Shown piece after piece: positions 1-9,788 of a DNA stretch of 64,000 nt (the first letter of the stretch is position 1; every line of letters starts with the position of its first letter). The stretch is from Chryseobacterium sp. CH25. GTDB lineage: Bacteria; Bacteroidota; Bacteroidia; Flavobacteriales; Weeksellaceae. Below the pieces are notes generated by a model, which saw nothing but the letters and a program-made list of their open reading frames with translations, ran no database searches and was not told the origin of the DNA. Made by a program: the position numbers and the translations under genes. The stretch lies in the NCBI RefSeq assembly GCF_004119455.1, contig NZ_NRQT01000004.1:1-64000 (forward strand), read 5' to 3'.

Positions 1-83
1 AAAGATAAAAGATAAAAGATAAAAGATAAAAGATAAAAGATAAAAGATAAAAGATAAAAGATAAAAGATAAAAGATAAAAGAT
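1..83. repeat. Heptanucleotide tandem repeat
   Basis: About twelve perfect head-to-tail copies of the 7-base unit AAAAGAT run from the window edge to position 83, where the sequence becomes unique. The array is cut by the window start, so its true length is unknown. No open frame crosses it. A 7-base unit would shift the reading frame if copy number changed, but no coding role can be seen here. Confidence 0.95.
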
Positions 84-120
84 CTTGTCGTTAAACAACT
101 ATTATACATTTGAATATCAA

Positions 121-195
121 CATCAATAGGGGCGGGCTTTAGCCTGGCAGGTCAAATAAATAATCCAATCCATTGGCTTTAGCCAAAATCTAAAA
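121..195. repeat. REP-like palindromic repeat, copy R1
   Basis: Contains GGCGGGCTTTAGCC, about 30 bases of spacer, then TTGGCTTTAGCCAAAA. The same two-part structure recurs on both sides of the REP-associated transposase gene near 56.4-57.1 kb and, split, near 42.3 kb. In this copy the first palindrome is degenerate, with a right flank of TGGCAGG. It lies downstream of the polyphosphate genes. Confidence 0.8.
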
Positions 196-249
196 GAATA
201 GGATGGGTTTGTAATTAATATAGCTATTGGTTGCGAGGATGAGGAAAAG

Positions 250-276
250 AAAAACCGGACAATTTTGTCCGGTTTT
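250..276 (-). terminator. Rho-independent terminator after ppx-like gene
   Basis: A perfect 12-base stem, AAAACCGGACAA, with a 2-base loop. On the minus strand it is followed by a T-rich run. It lies about 22 bases past the stop codon of the minus-strand ppx-like gene. Confidence 0.85.
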
Positions 277-297
277 GAATATCATTATATTTTGATA

Positions 298-1181
298 TTA
301 TTTTTTATGCTGTAACTGGCTGTAAATATTCTGGATCAAACCGTCTGCTACGGAAATCTTAGGAACAAAAATTTTATTAATATCTGCCCAGGCCATTACA
401 TTGTTGAAAATGCTTAAAGCGTGAACCAATACATCAGCTCTGTCTTCTCTAAGACTGTATTTTGTCATTCTTTCTTCTACAGAAAGTTCATTGAACTCTT
501 TGTGAGCCTTTTTCAGATGAGATAAAGACATTGGTTTTCCGTCTTTGGTTTTGCTCATGGAGAATACCTTATTGATGTTTCCTCCTGACCCGATAGCCAC
601 AATTGGTTTTTTGCTGACAATATTTTTTTTGATCTCCTCCTTCATTTCTTTCCAGTTATCCATGGTAACGAGATTGTTGAGAAGTCGGATTGTTCCGATG
701 TTGAAAGATCTTTCATACACCATCTTACCATTTCATAGAAAGTAAGCTCTGTGGAGCCACCACCTACGTCAATGTATAGATAGGCAAATTCTTTATCAAG
801 TCCTTCAGCAACATGATTTTCATAAATTAAAGTAGCTTCTTCATCTCCGGAAATGATCTCTATATTGATTCCGGAAGCTTCCTGTACCTGCCTGATGATT
901 TCATCACCATTGGCTGCATCACGCATAGCACTTGTTGCACACGCTCTGTAATGGTCTACTTTGTAGATCTTCATCAGATCGCTGAAAATCTTCATGGAAT
1001 CAACAACCATTTTTTCTCTTTCAGGGCCTATTTTTCCAATGGTAAATACATCCATACCTAATCTAAGAGGGATTCTCAGAAGGTTCAGTTTGATGAATTC
1101 CGGTCTTTTATTGTTTATTTTTACTTCATTAATGAGAAGTCTTGCGGCATTACTTCCTATATCTATTGCTGCGATCTTCAT
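298..1181 (-). pseudogene. ppx: Ppx/GppA-type exopolyphosphatase, frameshifted
   Basis: Exopolyphosphatase/guanosine pentaphosphate phosphatase family (ASKHA fold), which hydrolyses terminal phosphates of polyphosphate. The N-terminal part carries the phosphate-1 motif AAIDIGSNAARLL and the DVGGGSTEL motif. The C-terminal part carries IAIGSGGN (seen as VAIGSGGN) and SVADGLI. The two parts lie in different frames. They join if one G is added to the GG at about 728-729 on the minus strand, restoring a continuous 294-residue protein of usual family length. The start codon overlaps the stop of ppk1 by 4 bases (ATGA), indicating translational coupling with polyphosphate synthesis. The break is either a sequencing error or a fresh inactivating mutation; I favour error, because similar single-base losses recur across the window. 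Confidence 0.85.
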
Positions 1182-3250
1182 TTTTTGCTTGTTTTAGCTT
1201 TTAAATACTTATAGGTTTCTATTTGTGATCGGCATTCTTTTTTATCATTTCTGATGTATTCGTTGCTTAATTTCTTATCTAAAATTCTAGCCTTTACATT
1301 GTCTCTAAGCTGAATATCAAGAATGTCTTTTAATTCTTTTTTAAGGTTCTTGTCGGTTATTTTGGCTGCAGCTTCAATTCTGTAATCAAGGTTTCTGGTC
1401 ATCCAGTCGGCAGAAGAAATATACATATCTTCAGCCCCTTTATTGTAAAAATACATTACTCTGGCATGTTCCAGATATTCATCTACAATACTGATAGCCT
1501 TAATTTTCTCTTTGAATTCCTTTTGATTAACGGCACAATAGATTCCTCTTACAATCAGTCTTATGGTTACTCCTACTGTGGCAGCATCATATAATTTCAT
1601 GATTAATAATCTGTCACTCAGGGAATTTGCTTTAACAATAATCTCAGCTTTTCTTCCTGCTTTAGCTTCTTCAATCTCCTTATCAATATGGTGAACAATC
1701 TTTTCACGCATAAATTGAGGGCAAACTAGTAAATTTTTACAAGTTTTCAAAACCGGAAGGTAATCATCTTTTGGTTTTTTCAGTACATTGAACACTTTGT
1801 TGATGTCTGCCATAATGCCACGGTCAGAAGTAAGAAGCAAATGATCTCCATAAATTCTTGCCGTTTTTTCGTTGAAATTTCCAGTGCTTACAAATCCATA
1901 CTGAATGGTTTTGTTGTGAGCTCTCTTTTTGATAACACAAAGCTTGGCATGAACTTTTTTGCCCGGAAGCCCTATAAGAACAGTTATTCCTTCCGGTTCC
2001 AGCATCTCTTTCCATTCCAGATTGGATTCTTCATCAAATCTTGCCTGGAGCTCAAGCATTACAGTGACTTCTTTACCATTTCTGGCTGCATAAATTAATG
2101 CATTACTGATCTTTGAGTTACTGGCCAGTCTGTATGCTGTAATCTGTATGGATTTTACATCCGGATCCATAGCAGCCTCACGCAGAAGATCAATCACCGG
2201 ATTATATTTATGATAAGGGAAAGTAAGCAATACATCTTCCTTCATAATGACATCGGTCACTCTTTCTCCATGTTCAAAAGCCTGGTGAGTGAAAGATGTT
2301 CTTTCCACTGGTTTCTCATAGGTTTCAAAAACATCAGGAAAGTCCATAAAATGTTTGAAGTTATGAATTTTTCCGCCTGGGATAATGCTGTCTTTCTTGG
2401 TTAAATTCAATTTTCTGATAAGGAGTTCCAGTAGAGCCTTGTCCATATCTTTATCGAAAACAAATCGGGTAGGTTTTCCTTTTCTACGGTTCTTAAGTCC
2501 TTTTTCTATTTTTTCTGCAAAGTTGGTACGGATGTCATTATCCAGATCCAGTTCAGCATCCTTTGTTACTTTAAAAGCATTGGCTGAAAATTCATCGTAG
2601 CCGAAGTAAGAGAAGATATGCGGTAAGTTGAAGGTAATTACATCTTCCAGAAGCATTACATTTTTTTCTTCCAGATCCTCAGTGGGAAGCAGTACAAATC
2701 GCCCTACAAATCGGGAAGGGATTTCAATGATGGCATAATTACTGGAATACTGCCAGTCTTTTTTTCTCATGGCAACCCCAAGGTAGAGACTTTTATCTCT
2801 CAGGTAAGGCATTGGAGTATTTTCATGAAGAAGAATAGGAATTACATTAGATTCCACTACTTCATCAAAGTATTTTCTGACAAAATCCTTTTGTGGAGCT
2901 GTCAGGTTTTTAGAATTTTTGATGAAAACTTTATGATCAGCCATTTCAGTCTGGATTTTTTTCCAGGTTTTATCGAAATTAAGCTGTTGCCTCATCACAA
3001 TTTCATTGATACGCTGAAGAATTTTGGAGGGTGGCTGATAAAAGGACTCGGCAATTACCTTTTCCTTAAAATCCATGGCACGCTTTAATCCGGCAACACG
3101 TACCCGGAAGAACTCATCCAGATTGTTGGAGAAAATTCCAAGGAAACGTATTCTTAAATGTAAAGGAACTTTTTCATCCATGGCTTCCTGTAAAACCCTT
3201 TCATTAAAGGCTAACCATGTAATATCTCGTGGATTAAAGTGTAATGACAT
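1178..3250 (-). CDS. ppk1: Polyphosphate kinase 1
   Basis: Reversible transfer of the ATP gamma-phosphate to polyphosphate. At 690 residues it has typical PPK1 length. The N domain starts with FNPRDITWLAFNERVL and has the NNLDEFFRVRVAG segment. The phospholipase-D-like catalytic half has KKVHAKLCVI with the expected phosphohistidine at His434, STGNFNEKTA near 455, the second conserved His595 in EYLEHARV, and ISSADWMTRNLDYR near 611. It is followed without a gap by the ppx-like gene (4-base overlap), so synthesis and breakdown of polyphosphate share a transcript. It diverges from dnaK across a 382-base spacer. Confidence 0.97.
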   Translation of the reverse strand: MSLHFNPRDITWLAFNERVLQEAMDEKVPLHLRIRFLGIFSNNLDEFFRVRVAGLKRAMDFKEKVIAESFYQPPSKILQRINEIVMRQQLNFDKTWKKIQTEMADHKVFIKNSKNLTAPQKDFVRKYFDEVVESNVIPILLHENTPMPYLRDKSLYLGVAMRKKDWQYSSNYAIIEIPSRFVGRFVLLPTEDLEEKNVMLLEDVITFNLPHIFSYFGYDEFSANAFKVTKDAELDLDNDIRTNFAEKIEKGLKNRRKGKPTRFVFDKDMDKALLELLIRKLNLTKKDSIIPGGKIHNFKHFMDFPDVFETYEKPVERTSFTHQAFEHGERVTDVIMKEDVLLTFPYHKYNPVIDLLREAAMDPDVKSIQITAYRLASNSKISNALIYAARNGKEVTVMLELQARFDEESNLEWKEMLEPEGITVLIGLPGKKVHAKLCVIKKRAHNKTIQYGFVSTGNFNEKTARIYGDHLLLTSDRGIMADINKVFNVLKKPKDDYLPVLKTCKNLLVCPQFMREKIVHHIDKEIEEAKAGRKAEIIVKANSLSDRLLIMKLYDAATVGVTIRLIVRGIYCAVNQKEFKEKIKAISIVDEYLEHARVMYFYNKGAEDMYISSADWMTRNLDYRIEAAAKITDKNLKKELKDILDIQLRDNVKARILDKKLSNEYIRNDKKECRSQIETYKYLKAKTSKK

Positions 3251-3270
3251 TCTGAATGTATATATTTTAT

Positions 3271-3278
3271 CAAAAGTA
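3271..3278 (-). promoter_or_regulatory. Possible -7 promoter element of ppk1
   Basis: On the minus strand the sequence TACTTTTG matches the Bacteroidota -7 consensus TAnnTTTG, about 20 bases before the ppk1 start codon. No clear TTG -33 element is seen at the right distance, so this is a weak call. Confidence 0.35.
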
Positions 3279-3547
3279 ATGATTCGTCCAGTTTCTGTCT
3301 CTATTTCTTAGGTTAAACTTTGATTAATTTTAACATTTTTATTCCTATCGTTCTATTAGATTGTACTCTTGCCATATTGTAATATAGGATTTCTGTCGGG
3401 TTACTATATTTTGTTCTATACTATGTATTAAATGATATGGATGATTGTGACTGATAATAACAGTAAAATCAAGATTACATGAAAAAATTTCAGTATTAAG
3501 GTAACAAAAAACCTTATTATTTCAGGGTTTCTGTCTTGATTGTGTCA

Positions 3548-3560
3548 TTTTGTCACAAAA
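3548..3560. promoter_or_regulatory. Palindrome upstream of dnaK
   Basis: A perfect inverted repeat TTTTGT-C-ACAAAA lies 73 bases before the dnaK start, in the 382-base spacer between ppk1 and dnaK. A second short inverted repeat, TAAGGT/ACCTTA with an 8-base spacer, lies about 35-50 bases further upstream. Either could be an operator. It does not resemble the CIRCE heat-shock operator. No clear TAnnTTTG element for dnaK was found, and the rest of the spacer shows nothing else. Confidence 0.4.
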
Positions 3561-3632
3561 CAGGATATGGTACAGATGTTGTGAAATAGTGAGTGTAAAT
3601 TAAATATAGAAATTAGAAAAAATAAAAATATT

Positions 3633-5525
3633 ATGAGTAAAATAATTGGAATTGACTTAGGAACAACCAACTCTTGTGTTGCTGTTATGGAGGGTAAAGA
3701 CCCTGTTGTTATTCCTAACGCAGAAGGGAAAAGAACGACTCCATCTATCGTAGCATTTACAGAAGACGGAGAAAGAAAAGTAGGTGATCCTGCAAAAAGA
3801 CAGGCTGTAACAAACCCAACTAAAACTGTTTACTCTATCAAAAGATTTATCGGAACGCACTTTAAAGAAGATGCTAAAGAAATCTCAAGAGTACCTTATA
3901 AAGTTGTTGCTGGACCAAACGATACAGTAAAAGTAAAAATTGACGATAGAGAATATACTCCACAGGAAATTTCTGCAATGACCCTTCAGAAAATGAAGAA
4001 AACTGCTGAAGATTACCTTGGTCAGGAAGTAACAAGAGCGGTAATCACTGTTCCTGCATACTTCAATGATGCTCAAAGACAAGCTACTAAAGAAGCTGGG
4101 GAAATCGCAGGTCTTAAAGTAGAAAGAATTATCAATGAGCCTACAGCTGCAGCGTTAGCTTATGGTCTTGATAAAAACCATAAAGATCAGAAAATCGCAG
4201 TATATGACCTTGGTGGTGGTACTTTCGATATCTCTATCCTTGATTTAGGTGATGGTGTATTTGAAGTATTATCTACAAACGGTGATACGCACTTAGGAGG
4301 TGATGACTTTGATGATGTGATCATCAACTGGATGGCAGATGAGTTCAAAGCTGAAGAAGGTGTAGATTTAAAATCTGATGCTATTGCACTTCAAAGATTA
4401 AAAGAAGCTGCTGAAAAAGCAAAAATCGAGTTATCTTCTTCTCCACAGACTGAGATCAACTTACCATATATTACAGCTACAGCTACAGGTCCTAAACACT
4501 TAGTGAAGACTTTAACTAAAGCTAAATTCGAGCAATTATCTGCAGATCTAGTAAGAAGATCTATGGAACCAGTTGCTAAAGCATTAAAAGATGCAGGTTT
4601 ATCAACTTCTGATATCGATGAGGTAATCTTGGTAGGAGGTTCTACAAGAATCCCAATCATCCAGGAAGAAGTAGAAAAATTCTTCGGTAAAAAGCCGTCT
4701 AAAGGAGTTAACCCGGATGAGGTTGTAGCGATTGGTGCAGCTATTCAGGGAGGTGTATTAACAGGAGACGTAAAAGACGTATTACTTCTAGACGTTACAC
4801 CACTTTCTTTAGGTATTGAAACTATGGGTTCTGTATTCACTAAATTAATTGAAGCGAACACTACGATCCCAACTAAGAAATCTGAAGTATTCTCTACAGC
4901 TTCTGACAATCAGCCGGCTGTAAGCATCAGAGTAGGACAAGGAGAAAGATCTATGTTCAACGATAACAAAGAAATCGGTAGATTCGATCTTACAGATATT
5001 CCACCAGCACCAAGAGGAGTTCCTCAAATTGAAGTAACTTTCGATATTGATGCTAACGGTATCTTAAGTGTATCTGCTAAAGATAAAGGAACTGGTAAAG
5101 AGCAGTCTATCAAAATCCAGGCTTCTTCAGGTCTTTCTGACGAAGAAATCGAAAGAATGAAGAAAGAAGCTCAGGAAAACTCTGCAGCGGATGCTAAGAG
5201 AAAAGAAGAAGTTGAAATCTTCAACAAAGCTGACGGATTGATCTTCCAAACTGAAAAGCAATTGAAAGAGTTTGGTGAAAAGCTTTCTGCTGACAAAAAA
5301 GCAGCTATTGAAGCAGCTCACGGAGAATTGAAAACTGCTTTTGAAGCTAAAAATGTTGATGACGTAAAAGCTAAAACTGAAGCGTTAGATGCAGCATGGA
5401 TGGCAGCTTCTGAAGAATTATATGCAGCTGGTCAACAGCCGGGTGCTGATGCAGGTGCTCAGAACGCTGGTGGAAACGCTGGTGCTGAAGATGTACAGGA
5501 TGCAGACTTCGAAGAAGTAAAATAA
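3633..5525 (+). CDS. dnaK: Molecular chaperone DnaK (Hsp70)
   Basis: ATP-dependent chaperone for folding and stress recovery in the cytoplasm. The 630 residues begin with [15 protein letters not shown] (phosphate-1 loop). [10 protein letters not shown] lies near 193, the substrate-binding beta domain near 385-500, and an alpha-helical lid then leads to a Gly/Ala-rich linker. It ends with the conserved acidic tail DADFEEVK. grpE and dnaJ are not next to it, so it stands as a single gene with its own terminator. The start is preceded by an A-rich leader and no Shine-Dalgarno site. Confidence 0.99.
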   Translation: MSKIIGIDLGTTNSCVAVMEGKDPVVIPNAEGKRTTPSIVAFTEDGERKVGDPAKRQAVTNPTKTVYSIKRFIGTHFKEDAKEISRVPYKVVAGPNDTVKVKIDDREYTPQEISAMTLQKMKKTAEDYLGQEVTRAVITVPAYFNDAQRQATKEAGEIAGLKVERIINEPTAAALAYGLDKNHKDQKIAVYDLGGGTFDISILDLGDGVFEVLSTNGDTHLGGDDFDDVIINWMADEFKAEEGVDLKSDAIALQRLKEAAEKAKIELSSSPQTEINLPYITATATGPKHLVKTLTKAKFEQLSADLVRRSMEPVAKALKDAGLSTSDIDEVILVGGSTRIPIIQEEVEKFFGKKPSKGVNPDEVVAIGAAIQGGVLTGDVKDVLLLDVTPLSLGIETMGSVFTKLIEANTTIPTKKSEVFSTASDNQPAVSIRVGQGERSMFNDNKEIGRFDLTDIPPAPRGVPQIEVTFDIDANGILSVSAKDKGTGKEQSIKIQASSGLSDEEIERMKKEAQENSAADAKRKEEVEIFNKADGLIFQTEKQLKEFGEKLSADKKAAIEAAHGELKTAFEAKNVDDVKAKTEALDAAWMAASEELYAAGQQPGADAGAQNAGGNAGAEDVQDADFEEVK

Positions 5526-5556
5526 TTATTGATTAATAATCATTAATAAAATATAT

Positions 5557-5594
5557 AAAACCGCCTTGGATAGTAATCTAAGGCGGTTTTTACT
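5557..5594 (+). terminator. Rho-independent terminator of dnaK
   Basis: An 11-base perfect stem, AAAACCGCCTT/AAGGCGGTTTT, with a 12-base loop, followed by T-rich sequence. It starts 31 bases after the dnaK stop codon. Confidence 0.93.
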
Positions 5595-5722
5595 TTTTAC
5601 CTTCTGATGTATCCTGATTTTATTTTGCTATTTGTTTACAGATAAGCTTATCAATTTTATTTGTAAAAAGATATTTCTTTCACCTTTCAAATAACTAAGA
5701 TCTGTTGGTTGATAATAAACAG

Positions 5723-5730
5723 TATATTTG
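5723..5730 (+). promoter_or_regulatory. -7 promoter element (TATATTTG)
   Basis: Exact match to TAnnTTTG, 28 bases before the start of the next gene. A TTG lies 15 bases upstream, a little closer than the usual 17-20. Confidence 0.5.
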
Positions 5731-5758
5731 AGCGGTTTTTTAAATAAAAAATATACGT

Positions 5759-6607
5759 ATGAAAATAAAATTTATCTTTTTTTCTTTATTATTATTCAGT
5801 TTTACAAATGCTCAAATCATTTCTGGGAAAATTATCTCAAATGAAAACAATCAGGTAATTTCTTACGCAAGAATTGGAATTGAAAATGAAAGTATCGGAG
5901 CACTTACAGATGAAAATGGAAATTATAACATTGACTTATCCAATATCGATCAGTCTAAAAAAATAATTGTTCAATTAGGTGGGTATCATTCTTTTGTGCA
6001 GAATCTCAAAGACTTTATCAGTTCAAACAATCATAATATTATTCTTAAAGAAAAAGTTAATGAGATCCCTGAATTAAAACTAACTCCAAAAACTTTTGAA
6101 AATAAAAATATTGGGGTCAGATCAAAAGCAAAGAATATGCTTTATGGATTTAGCTCGAATGGTTCCAGCCAAACGGCTTATAGGGAATTTGCTATTCCAT
6201 TTTCAAACAAAAAAAGGTTGAAAATTGAGAAAATACATCTTAACATTGCCAAGTTTAAAACAGATAAACCTATCGTTCTCAATTTCAATATTTATTCTAA
6301 TAAAAATAAACAACCGGGAGAGTCTATTCTTTTGGAAAACCTTACTACAGAACTCACTGCAGATAAAATCATAGACGGGACATTTACTTTTGATTTAAAT
6401 GATTATTCTGTTTGGATTGATAAAGAAGATTTTTACGTCTCTGTACAGGTTATGAGTGGATTTAAAGGTGATTTTGGTTTTAGCGCGGCATTATTAAGAA
6501 CCGTTTTTGAAAGAACCTTTTACAGCAATTGGGAAAAAATAATTGCAGGAAGTCCGGCAATTAATATTGATGTGAGAATTGAAAAAGAAAAACGATCTAC
6601 AACATAG
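5759..6607 (+). CDS. Secreted protein with carboxypeptidase-like regulatory domain
   Basis: The 282 residues start with a signal peptide ending near FTNAQ. A beta-sandwich of the CarboxypepD_reg-like type follows (about 20-95: ISGKIISNENNQVISYARI, then GALTDENGNYNIDL), the same fold found at the N terminus of many Bacteroidota TonB-dependent receptors. The remainder (about 110-280) has no motif I recognise and looks beta-rich. There is no receptor plug or barrel, so this is a free-standing envelope protein of unknown role. Family membership rests on the N-terminal domain only. Confidence 0.75.
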   Translation: MKIKFIFFSLLLFSFTNAQIISGKIISNENNQVISYARIGIENESIGALTDENGNYNIDLSNIDQSKKIIVQLGGYHSFVQNLKDFISSNNHNIILKEKVNEIPELKLTPKTFENKNIGVRSKAKNMLYGFSSNGSSQTAYREFAIPFSNKKRLKIEKIHLNIAKFKTDKPIVLNFNIYSNKNKQPGESILLENLTTELTADKIIDGTFTFDLNDYSVWIDKEDFYVSVQVMSGFKGDFGFSAALLRTVFERTFYSNWEKIIAGSPAINIDVRIEKEKRSTT

Positions 6608-6644
6608 TGTATTATAACGTTTTTACATTAATAGTTTTAAGCGA

Positions 6645-6652
6645 TATTTTTG
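6645..6652 (+). promoter_or_regulatory. -7 promoter element (TATTTTTG)
   Basis: Match to TAnnTTTG, 31 bases before the erythromycin-esterase-like gene. No convincing -33 TTG is seen. Confidence 0.4.
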
Positions 6653-6683
6653 TATAATTGTTTAATATAACTATAAGCAGCAG

Positions 6684-7918
6684 ATGAAGTTGAAATTATC
6701 TTTTATTTTGATTGTATTTTTTATAACGGTCAATGCACAATCAAAAAATGATTTAAATCCTGAAGAGAGAGAATATATTTCGAAATTTATATATCCAATA
6801 AAAACATTAAACCCGGAAGAAAAAGATAATAGTGATTTACTTATCTTAGACAAACTCATTGGAAATTCTACAATAGTAGGATTAGGGGAAGCTACTCACG
6901 GTTCGAGTGAAGTATATCAAATGAAATATAGAATAAGTGAATATTTGATCGCTCATAAAAATTTCAATGTCTTTTCGCTGGAAGCCAATATGCCGGAAAG
7001 TTTTTTAATGAATCAATATACTCAGGAAGGAAAAGGAGCTCCTAAGGATATTCTAAAGGGAATGTATTTCTGGCTGTGGCAAACCGAAGAAACTTTAGCT
7101 TTTGTTGAATGGTTAAAAAATACAATGAAGATCATCATTCAAAAGTTTTTTTTGATGGTTTTGATATGCAATATGCAACAGGGGCAATAGATCAAATTAG
7201 AAAAAAGTATCAGGAAAACCACTTGCCCGAACAAGAGATTAATGATCTTGAAACAGCTTTAAAAGAAAACAACAGAGGCTTCAGAACTTACTCTAAAAAA
7301 GGTCAAAAAATCATATCTGAGTATCTGTTTGTAATAAAACAGAAATCTGACTCAATAAAAAATCCGGAAGAAAAATTACGCTTCTTACAAAATATAGATA
7401 TTGTCAGACAATATAGCCAACTCAGTTTTATCAGGAGAGACCAATTCATGGCGGAGAATGTTAAATGGTTAAAAGAAAACCATTTGAACTCTAAGGTAAT
7501 CGTCTCGGCTCATAATTATCACATTGCCAAATTAAATTCAGATAGAATGGGGTATTGGGTCAATGAAATGTATAATAAAGATTTTGTGAATTTTGGATTT
7601 GCCTTTTATGAAGGTACTTATTCTGCAAGTATTGATGGGAAGCTTGGCTCCTATAATTCAGAAAAAGCCGGCCCTGGAACATTAGAATACAAGCTTAACT
7701 CGCTTAATATTCCAATTTTTATTTTAGATTTAAAAGCAATCAAAAAGGACGGCAACAAACTTGGCAACTGGATATTGAAAGATATTCTATTTCGTAAAAC
7801 AGGATCAGGCACGGATGGAAATGAATTTATAAAAACCAATGTTGCTGATTCTTTTGATTATTTGATATTCATCAATAAGTCTACAAATTCAAAACTTTTA
7901 ATTGGTAAGTCAAAATAA
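6684..7918 (+). pseudogene. Erythromycin esterase family protein, frameshifted
   Basis: Related to macrolide esterases EreA/EreB and the wider succinoglycan-biosynthesis-like hydrolases. A signal peptide ends near ITVNAQ, so the product is exported. GLGEATHGSSE carries the conserved catalytic-region Glu69 and His72. FDMQYATGAI and VIVSAHNYHIAK lie in the second part. The two halves are in different frames and join into 411 residues if one A is added to the A-run at 7115-7120 (six present, seven needed), giving VEWLKKYNEDHH. Most family members in environmental flavobacteria have no proven macrolide activity, so resistance should not be assumed. The frameshift is probably a sequencing error. 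Confidence 0.85.
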
Positions 7919-7974
7919 AGAAATTAGAGTATTGTAAAGTTTAATTAATGTAGCTAACATTTAGTTTATAAAAT

Positions 7975-8016
7975 AATCCGGCGGTAAATTTTGTTTATTG
8001 CCGGATTTGCTTTTTG
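7975..8016 (+). terminator. Rho-independent terminator
   Basis: Stem AATCCGGCGGTAAA paired with TTTATTGCCGGATT (two G-U pairs) with a 5-base loop, followed by TGCTTTTTG. It lies 57 bases after the esterase-like gene. Confidence 0.75.
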
Positions 8017-8125
8017 TCAGATGTTCTGTTTTACAATTATTTGTATTAATATTACATGGTTTAAAAAGAGAAAAGAATAATGGACGCAGAAGGGATATTT
8101 TTAATAGTATATAATCATCACTACC

Positions 8126-8578
8126 ATGAAAAAAAGCCTTTTAAACAAGGAAACTGCCAATTTCATTATTGAAAGAGTTCAGCATTTATCAGCAACTCAT
8201 CAACCTCAATGGGGAACCATGACAGCTGGTGAAATGCTTCTTCACTGTAATTCCTGTAACCGACAAATTTTAGAAGAAGGAAGGGGAAATAAAAAGACTA
8301 AAATAAAACAGTATTTATTGAGAATCCTCGCTCTTTATGTTGCTCCAGATTTTAAAAAGAATATTCAAGGTGAATCGGAACATAATACCAAAGGAAAAGC
8401 CAACGATCTAGATTTTGATCAATATAAAAATGAATTTGTTAGTTTAATTCGCCAATTTCCACTTAATACCCAGCCTTTAACATTATCTCATCCTGCTTTT
8501 GGAAATATTTCTACCAACGAATGGGGTATAGCAGCTTATAAACACATGGATCATCATCTGAGACAGTTTGGAGTGTAG
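8126..8578 (+). CDS. DUF1569 family protein (DinB-like fold)
   Basis: A 150-residue cytoplasmic protein. The segment WGTMTAGEMLLHCNSCNRQ and the C-terminal KHMDHHLRQFG give the spaced histidines expected of the DinB/YfiT four-helix fold, of which DUF1569 is a branch. Biochemical role is unknown; related folds act as metal-dependent thiol transferases. It sits alone between terminator and lipoprotein gene. Confidence 0.7.
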   Translation: MKKSLLNKETANFIIERVQHLSATHQPQWGTMTAGEMLLHCNSCNRQILEEGRGNKKTKIKQYLLRILALYVAPDFKKNIQGESEHNTKGKANDLDFDQYKNEFVSLIRQFPLNTQPLTLSHPAFGNISTNEWGIAAYKHMDHHLRQFGV

Positions 8579-8736
8579 CTTTTAATTTTAATGATTAATA
8601 TTTTTGTCAGCATGATAGCAAGCAGTGGCTCATGCAGATTTTACATACACGGTAAAATAAAGATCCAATAGTCGTAATTGTATCATATTACTGTATATTT
8701 ATCCCTTCAATTTTAAGCATCAGAAATAGAGAATAT

Positions 8737-9291
8737 ATGAAAAAGATCATCGGTATAATAGGGCTGCTCGCAGTTTTGACAGGTTGCAATAATTCTGATC
8801 GTAAAGGACCACAAAAAGATGAACTGAAAGACAAACAGTCTTTATCCAAAGAAAAAAAATCAGGTACAAAAGAACCGGAAGCTTCCAAAGACAGGATTTC
8901 CAGAGAAGAAGCTGTAAAACTGGCCATGAAACAATTTGATGATTATTTACCTAACATTCTTAAAACTTATGATGATGGAGTGATTGATCTTCAGGTTCCT
9001 AATGTTGGAGATTTTACCGGTGATGGGATAGAAGATATCGCCATTTACTGGAATATTGCACCAGAAGGCGGAAATGCATTGATTGGGCAGGGATTATCCC
9101 TATATAAGAATGATGGACATACTGTTAAAGTGATTGCAGGATATGAACCGGACTACCTTTTTGCTTTCGATACCATTAAAAATGGAAAAATCATCGTAGA
9201 AAAACTGGAATATACCGAAGAGGACGGAAGATGTTGCCCTTCAATAAAAACTAAGCATGCTTTAACTATTAAAGGAAGCAAAGTGTATTAA
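8737..9291 (+). CDS. Hypothetical lipoprotein
   Basis: A 184-residue protein with lipoprotein signal LLAVLTGC (Cys17). A Lys/Glu-rich linker of about 40 residues follows, then a globular part with VGDFTGDGIEDIAIYWN, reminiscent of FG-GAP/VCBS-type calcium-binding loops. Two adjacent cysteines lie in GRCCPS. No enzyme motif is visible. It is probably anchored in the outer membrane or periplasmic face. Function unknown. Confidence 0.7.
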   Translation: MKKIIGIIGLLAVLTGCNNSDRKGPQKDELKDKQSLSKEKKSGTKEPEASKDRISREEAVKLAMKQFDDYLPNILKTYDDGVIDLQVPNVGDFTGDGIEDIAIYWNIAPEGGNALIGQGLSLYKNDGHTVKVIAGYEPDYLFAFDTIKNGKIIVEKLEYTEEDGRCCPSIKTKHALTIKGSKVY

Positions 9292-9332
9292 ATAAGCTTA
9301 TATCTTAAAAACTTGAAAGGCAATTCAGGTTT

Positions 9333-9695
9333 TTAAGATGTTATTTTCTGTTTCAGAATATTTTTACCCCAATCATTGATATTATCCAGCAGTGGAATAA
9401 ATGAAGTACCCAATTCTGATAAACTGTATACTACTTTCACAGGTGGTTTTGTCCCGAAAACTGTTCTGGTAATCAGTCCGTCTCTTTCCAATTGTCTCAA
9501 CTGAAGGCTTAGGGTAGTTTCTGTGATGAAGGATAGCTCTTTTTTGAGTTCTCCAAACCGTTTTTCTCCATTTTTTAAATGACATAAAATTACTCCTTTC
9601 CATCTTCCGCCAATAAGATCCATTACAAAGCTTACGGCGCAGGGATAGGATTTTTCGCCAATATTAATATAGGAAGTTTCACACACTTTTTCCAT
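9333..9695 (-). CDS. HxlR-family transcriptional regulator
   Basis: A 120-residue winged-helix protein. The HxlR hallmark starts with a conserved cysteine (VCETSY), then CAVSFVMDLIGGRWKGVILCHL. The recognition region is LSFITETTLSLQLRQLERDGLITR and the wing is PPKVVYSLSELG-like. HxlR proteins often sense electrophiles or redox state through the N-terminal Cys. It is divergent from a DUF3291 gene with about 90 bases between start codons, so it probably controls that gene. Confidence 0.92.
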   Translation of the reverse strand: MEKVCETSYINIGEKSYPCAVSFVMDLIGGRWKGVILCHLKNGEKRFGELKKELSFITETTLSLQLRQLERDGLITRTVFGTKPPVKVVYSLSELGTSFIPLLDNINDWGKNILKQKITS

Positions 9696-9788
9696 CTTTT
9701 TTATAGTATCTAAATTGATAGTTATTTCATGCTAATGCTGCAGAATCTATTTTTACACAATAATAAACATAAAACAGTAAATAATAAA

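Noticed and set aside
1..83. CRISPR-like array
   Set aside because: Units are 7 bases with no spacers; a simple tandem repeat. No cas genes in the window.
545..745. Plus-strand open frame of 66 codons over the ppx-like gene
   Set aside because: It lies wholly inside a recognisable minus-strand coding region and has no domain; a shadow frame.
6684..7918. Macrolide resistance gene
   Set aside because: The family match is clear, but the family includes many chromosomal enzymes of unknown substrate and the frame is broken, so resistance is not supported.
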